This document shows positions 59,942-64,000 of a stretch of 64,000 nt of DNA, in pieces; within the stretch, counting starts at the first letter, position 1, and each line of letters opens with the position of its first letter. The position numbers and the translations under genes are program-made. Under the pieces are notes generated by a model. The model saw only the letters and a list, made by a program, of their open reading frames with translations. It made no database searches and had not been told where the DNA came from. Location of the stretch: contig NC_092342.1 of assembly GCF_046630445.1 (NCBI RefSeq), positions 78,914,001 through 78,978,000 on the forward strand. The letters run 5' to 3'. Source of the DNA: Rutidosis leptorrhynchoides. Lineage: Eukaryota > Streptophyta > Magnoliopsida > Asterales > Asteraceae.

Positions 59942-61915
59942 TGATAATGCTAAAAACGAACATATATTTCATAGCATTATTCCTCAAGAAAGACAAGCTT
60001 TTAGTTGCAATTGTCCTATTTACAAGTGATATTCGTTTAAATAATAAAAGGTGAAGACAAAAGACAGATTCGACGAATTGAAGACGCAAACAACCAAAAA
60101 GCTCAAAAGTACAAAATACAATCAATAAGGTTCCAATTATTGATAAGAAACGTCTCGAAATTACAAGAGTACAAGATTCAAAACGTAAAGTACAAGATAT
60201 TAAATTGTACGCAAGGACGTTCGAAAATCCGGAACCGGGACCAGAGTCAACTCTCAACGCTCGACGCAACGGACTAAAAATTACAAGTCAACTATGCATA
60301 TGAATATAATATAATATATAATTAATTCTTAAAATTAATATATATATTATATTATATTTAAATAAACGTCGGCAGAAGAAAACAACCAAATGTGGCTCTC
60401 CCCAACTGGGCATAAATCCATGCGATCGCATGGTGCACAGTTCCAGCCCACATGCCTATAAAAATCGAGCTTTGGTGCACCACAAAAACACATCTTTTTC
60501 TTCTTCACTCAAACGTAGTATATGTATATATAATTTATATTTTAATTTTAATTTTAATTTTAAATCCTAATAATAAGGGTGTGTTAGTGAATGTTGTAAG
60601 GGTGTAAGTCGAAATTCTGTCCGTGTAACGCTACGCTATTTTTAATCATTGTAAGTTATGTTCAACCTTTTTAATTTAATGTCTCGTAGCTAAGTTATTA
60701 TTATGCTTATTTAATCCGAAGTAATCATGATGTTGGGCTAAAAATATTAAAATTGGGTAATTGGGCTTTGTACCATAATTGGGGTTTGGACAAAAGAATG
60801 ACACTTGTGGAAATTAGACTATGGGCTATTAATGGGCTTTATATTTGTTTAACTAAATGATAATTTGTTAATTTTAATATAAAGATTTACAATTGGACGT
60901 CCCTATAAATAACCATATACACTCAATCGGACATGATGGGCGGGATATTTATATGTACGAATAATCGTTCATTTAACCGGACACGGGAATGGATTAATAG
61001 CCACTAGAATTATTAAAACAGGGGTGAAATTATGTACAAGGACACTTGGCATAATTGATAACAAAGTATTAAAACCTTGGGTTACACTCAGTCGACATCC
61101 TGGTGTAATTATTAAACAAAGTATTAAAATCTTGTTACAGTTTAAGTCCCCAATTAGTTGGAATATTTAACTTCGGGTATAAGGATAATTTGACGAGGAC
61201 ACTCGCACTTTATATTTATGACTGATGGACTGTTATAGACAAAAATCAGACGGACATATTAAATAATCCAGGACAAAGGACAATTAACCCATGGGCATAA
61301 AACTAAAATTAACACGTCAAACATCATGATTACGGAAGTTTAAATAAGCATAATTCTTTTATTTCATATTTAATTTCCTTTATTTTATATTTAATTGCAC
61401 TTCTAATTATCGCACTTTTATTTTTTGTTATTGTATTTAATTGCACTTTTAATTATCGTACTTTTTAATTATCGCAAGTTTATTTTATCGCACTTTTATT
61501 TATCGCAATTTCATTATCATTATTTACTTTACGCTTTAAATTAAGTCTTTTATTTATTCAATATTTTACATTTTGTTTTAACTGCGACTAAAGTTTTTAA
61601 AATCGAAAAACCGGTCATTAAACGGTAAAAATCCCCCTTTATAATAATAATATTACTTATATATATATTTGTATTTTTATAAAATAAAACTAATATAGCG
61701 TTAAGCTTTGATTAAAAGATTTTCCCGGTGGAACGAACCGGACTTACTAAAAACTACACTACTGTACGATTAGGTACACTGCCTATAAGTGTTGTAGCAA
61801 GGTTTAAGTATATCCATTCAATAAATAAATAAATATCTTGAGTAAAATTGTATCGTATTTAATAGTATTTCCTTGTAAAATATAAGCTATTTTATATACA
61901 CCTCGCAGAACATCA
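59942..61915 (+). repeat. Element G 5' LTR
   Basis: 1,974 bp, from TGATAATGC to AGAACATCA. Contains the palindrome ATGCGATCGCAT at about 60420. Confidence 0.82.
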
Positions 61916-61924
61916 AGTAATTTT

Positions 61925-61942
61925 TGGCGCCGCTGCCGGGGA
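61925..61942 (+). other. Primer binding site of G, tRNA-Asp type
   Basis: TGGCGCCGCTGCCGGGGA, ten bases after the LTR; identical to the site in C. Confidence 0.85.
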
Positions 61943-62209
61943 CAATCTAGCTTAAAAGCCGGAAGCGCAACGCTAATATATATAAAAAAAAGATTTTTCT
62001 TTTTAGTTTACTTTTATAAAAAAAATACGCTTTTGTAGAAATACGTTTTAAATATTCAAAAATATAAAAAGAAAAACAAAAATATAAATATTTTTAAGAG
62101 TTTGGTAAATATTTAAGTTTTATAAAGTTTCTTTATTTCTATTTCTAGTTTGTAAAAATATAAGTTTTATTTAATTTATAAATATATTTTATAAATATTT
62201 TATACAGCA

Positions 62210-62240
<31 letters not shown>

Positions 62241-63364
62241 TTAAAACTCGAAGTCCGATACTGTAGCAGCCCACTCTGAGGCCCGAAACCCTAGCCCATG
62301 CGATCGCATGGCCTGATAGCTTAGAACTCATGCGATCGCATGAGCTCGTCTGACATGCCACAGTTGACTGCAGCCAGCATTTATTACGGATAATAATTAT
62401 TATTATTTTTCTTAAACCCTAATTAGGGTTGTTTTTTTTATTTAGTTTAGTTATTTTATTATTTGTATTATTTAGTATAATTAGTTTAATTAGTTTATAA
62501 AATTAATAGTTTTATAAAATAAATAATATAAAATAATATTTTTATAAAAATTGTCCTTTTTACAACTTTTAGTATATTTTTATATTTTGTCCCTTTTTAA
62601 TTGTTTTAGTGTAATATTTGTATTTTTCGCTCGTATTTAGTTTTTAAACATAGTTTTTGCCATAGTTATTTTTATTTCTAGATTTTTAGGCTTTGCCGTA
62701 AAATCCCTTGAGTGCTTTTTCTTTAGACTAAGATTTAGGTGCTTTAGAATTTTGCGACGCCTTTTTAAGTTTTAGTTCCTTTTTAAGATATTGCCATTTG
62801 AGATATAGTTTTACTTGTAAGCTTTAATATTTTTAGACGCCTTTTACCTATGTATCAATTATTATTCCAATTAGTAATCTCAATTTGCGATTATAATTTT
62901 AAGTTAGTGATAGTAATAAGGTTGGGTTAGTCGAGTGTTTTTAAGTTCTATAAGTCATTTTTTTTTATTATTTCTTATTTTTCGACGCCTTTTATTTTTT
63001 CGATCTTTTATTTTTCGACCTTTTTCGACGCACTCTTTTTCTTTCTTATTTCTCGCTATTCTAGTTTTAGGACATAGATTTTTTTTCTACTTCTTATCTA
63101 TACTTCTTAAAATTACGAAAATTTATTTTAAGTGGTTAAATTGATAGACATCAAAATTTTCTGGTTCGTAGTAATAGTTGGATTTGTACGTGGACCGGGT
63201 TATTAGAGCCAAACAGTCCTCAATTATATTGAGACCAAACGAATCCTGCCCCTCTGCTGCATCTTTTGGCTATTTGAAACGTGGGCAAAATCAGAAAAGT
63301 CTATTAATTGGATAACTTATATAATTTTTCTTTCCTTTTAAAAAACTAAAAGGATATTCAGTGA
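61943..63364 (+). other. Leader of element G
   Basis: 1.4 kb, T-rich, with two more ATGCGATCGCAT palindromes at about 62298 and 62329. A Phe/Leu-rich open frame at 62935-63144 is a product of the T-rich sequence. Homologous in parts to the leader of C. Confidence 0.6.
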
Positions 63365-64000
63365 ATGCACCGAGCAAAACGTTCACCACCTTTTGTACGT
63401 TCACCACCTGTAACTAGATCAAGACATCTAGCAAATATTACCGCCGTTGATTTTTCTTTAGAATCGTCATCCAGTCAACCAAGTACTCCAGTTAAAATTT
63501 CCGATAATTCATTTTTTGAACCCGACCTCACAATTGAGAATCCGGAGAATATTCAGGGACGATTCATAGATCCTGAACCATTAAATTTTCCTCCGGAACC
63601 ACCAATCATTCAAACAGAGATTGTTGAGGAACGAACCATTAAATCAGAATCCTCTAGTGATTCTGATTCAACAAATTCAATTATGGAGAATCTGGAACCT
63701 TTAAGTATGGAAGACCGAATGAGAGCTAAACGCACTGGCCAAGGTCAAGCAATTACTCATCCTGACATTAATGCGCCAGATTATGAAATCAAAGGACAAA
63801 TTCTACACATGGTGACTAATCAATGCCAATTTAGTGGTGCGCCGAAGGAAGATCCAAATGAACATCTTCGTACCTTTAATAAGATCTGCACACTATTTAA
63901 AATCCGAGAAGTGGAGGATGAACAGATATATCTCATATTATTTCCCTGGACTTTAAAGAGAGAAGCAAAAGATTGGTTGGAATCGTTACCTGAAGGGGCG
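63365..64000 (+). CDS. Element G Gag, N-terminal 212 codons
   Basis: Open from ATG 63365 to the window end without a stop. A basic Arg/Pro N-terminus (MHRAKRSPPFVRSPPVTRSR) is followed by an acidic, Ser-rich region and then the start of a retrotransposon gag domain: ILHMVTNQCQFSGAPKEDPN, HLRTFNKICTLFKIREV, then LILFPWTLKREAKDWLESLP. The FSG-x-PxEDPxxHLxxF...C and LFPFSLxxxAxxWLxSLP patterns are typical of Athila-type Gags. Intact as far as seen; the knuckle and pol would follow outside the window. Confidence 0.85.
   Translation, partial: MHRAKRSPPFVRSPPVTRSRHLANITAVDFSLESSSSQPSTPVKISDNSFFEPDLTIENPENIQGRFIDPEPLNFPPEPPIIQTEIVEERTIKSESSSDSDSTNSIMENLEPLSMEDRMRAKRTGQGQAITHPDINAPDYEIKGQILHMVTNQCQFSGAPKEDPNEHLRTFNKICTLFKIREVEDEQIYLILFPWTLKREAKDWLESLPEGA

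Larger units (their letters stand above)
59942..64000 (+). mobile_element. Element G: Athila-type gypsy element, 5' part, runs off the window
   Basis: LTR 59942-61915, tRNA-Asp-type primer site, 1.4-kb leader and the start of gag. LTR and leader share blocks with B and C (GGAACGAACCGGACTTACT; leader text near 63270), but the family is distinct. Inserted in F pol after GTAAT (59937-59941). The rest is beyond the window. Confidence 0.85.

Noticed and set aside
62935-63144. Hydrophobic 69-codon frame
   Set aside because: Phe/Leu-rich because of T-rich leader sequence of G; no start context or conservation.

Overview
The window is nuclear DNA of a flowering plant, almost certainly a eudicot with a large, repeat-rich genome. 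The evidence is one spliced plant-type gene with GT-AG introns and nested LTR retrotransposons of the plant lineages SIRE-like Ty1/copia, Tekay-like chromovirus Ty3/gypsy and Athila-like Ty3/gypsy. A TRIM, MITEs and a PIF/Harbinger transposase relic are also present. The combination would fit Asteraceae, but that is an inference from general familiarity. No tRNA, rRNA, CRISPR or bacterial-type feature was seen.

Layout. (1) 472-3859, minus: a host gene for a ZCCHC8-like CCHC/PSP-domain protein. Eight coding exons join to 420 codons, with a 5' UTR intron and a MITE in one intron. (2) 3860-51814, plus: element A, a degenerate SIRE-like copia element inserted in the 5' UTR/promoter of that gene. 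Its own length is about 13.5 kb, swollen to 48 kb by later insertions. Its parts are 5' LTR, gag, pol, two extra 3' ORFs (34367-38170) and a 3' LTR split in two. (3) Nested in A: B, a solo Athila-type LTR (7838-9656, in gag); C, a complete non-autonomous Athila-type element in reverse orientation (13549-21439, in the RNase H region); D, a non-autonomous Tekay-type element (23099-32494) with a poly(A)-binding-protein gene fragment; a truncated TRIM (33165-33635); and E, a full Tekay-type chromovirus in reverse orientation (38463-51554, inside A's 3' LTR) carrying an F-box ORF. (4) 51815-53650: flank of A, MITE-like sequence and a broken PIF/Harbinger transposase. (5) 53651-59941: F, a second, older copy of the E family inserted in the Harbinger gene. 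(6) 59942-64000: G, an Athila-type element inserted in F, whose gag is open to the window end.

Five-base target duplications give the order of events. The host gene and Harbinger relic are oldest. A then entered the gene's leader, and B, C, D, the TRIM and E entered A. F entered the Harbinger gene and G entered F. A has several in-frame stops and at least two frameshifts. C, D and E have nearly identical LTR pairs and are younger.

The points most worth following are the F-box ORF and acidic ORF upstream of gag in E, the poly(A)-binding-protein fragment in D, the 945-codon extra ORF of A with a TATA-like region in front, and family-specific CG-rich palindromes repeated in the LTRs and leaders of three retroelement families.
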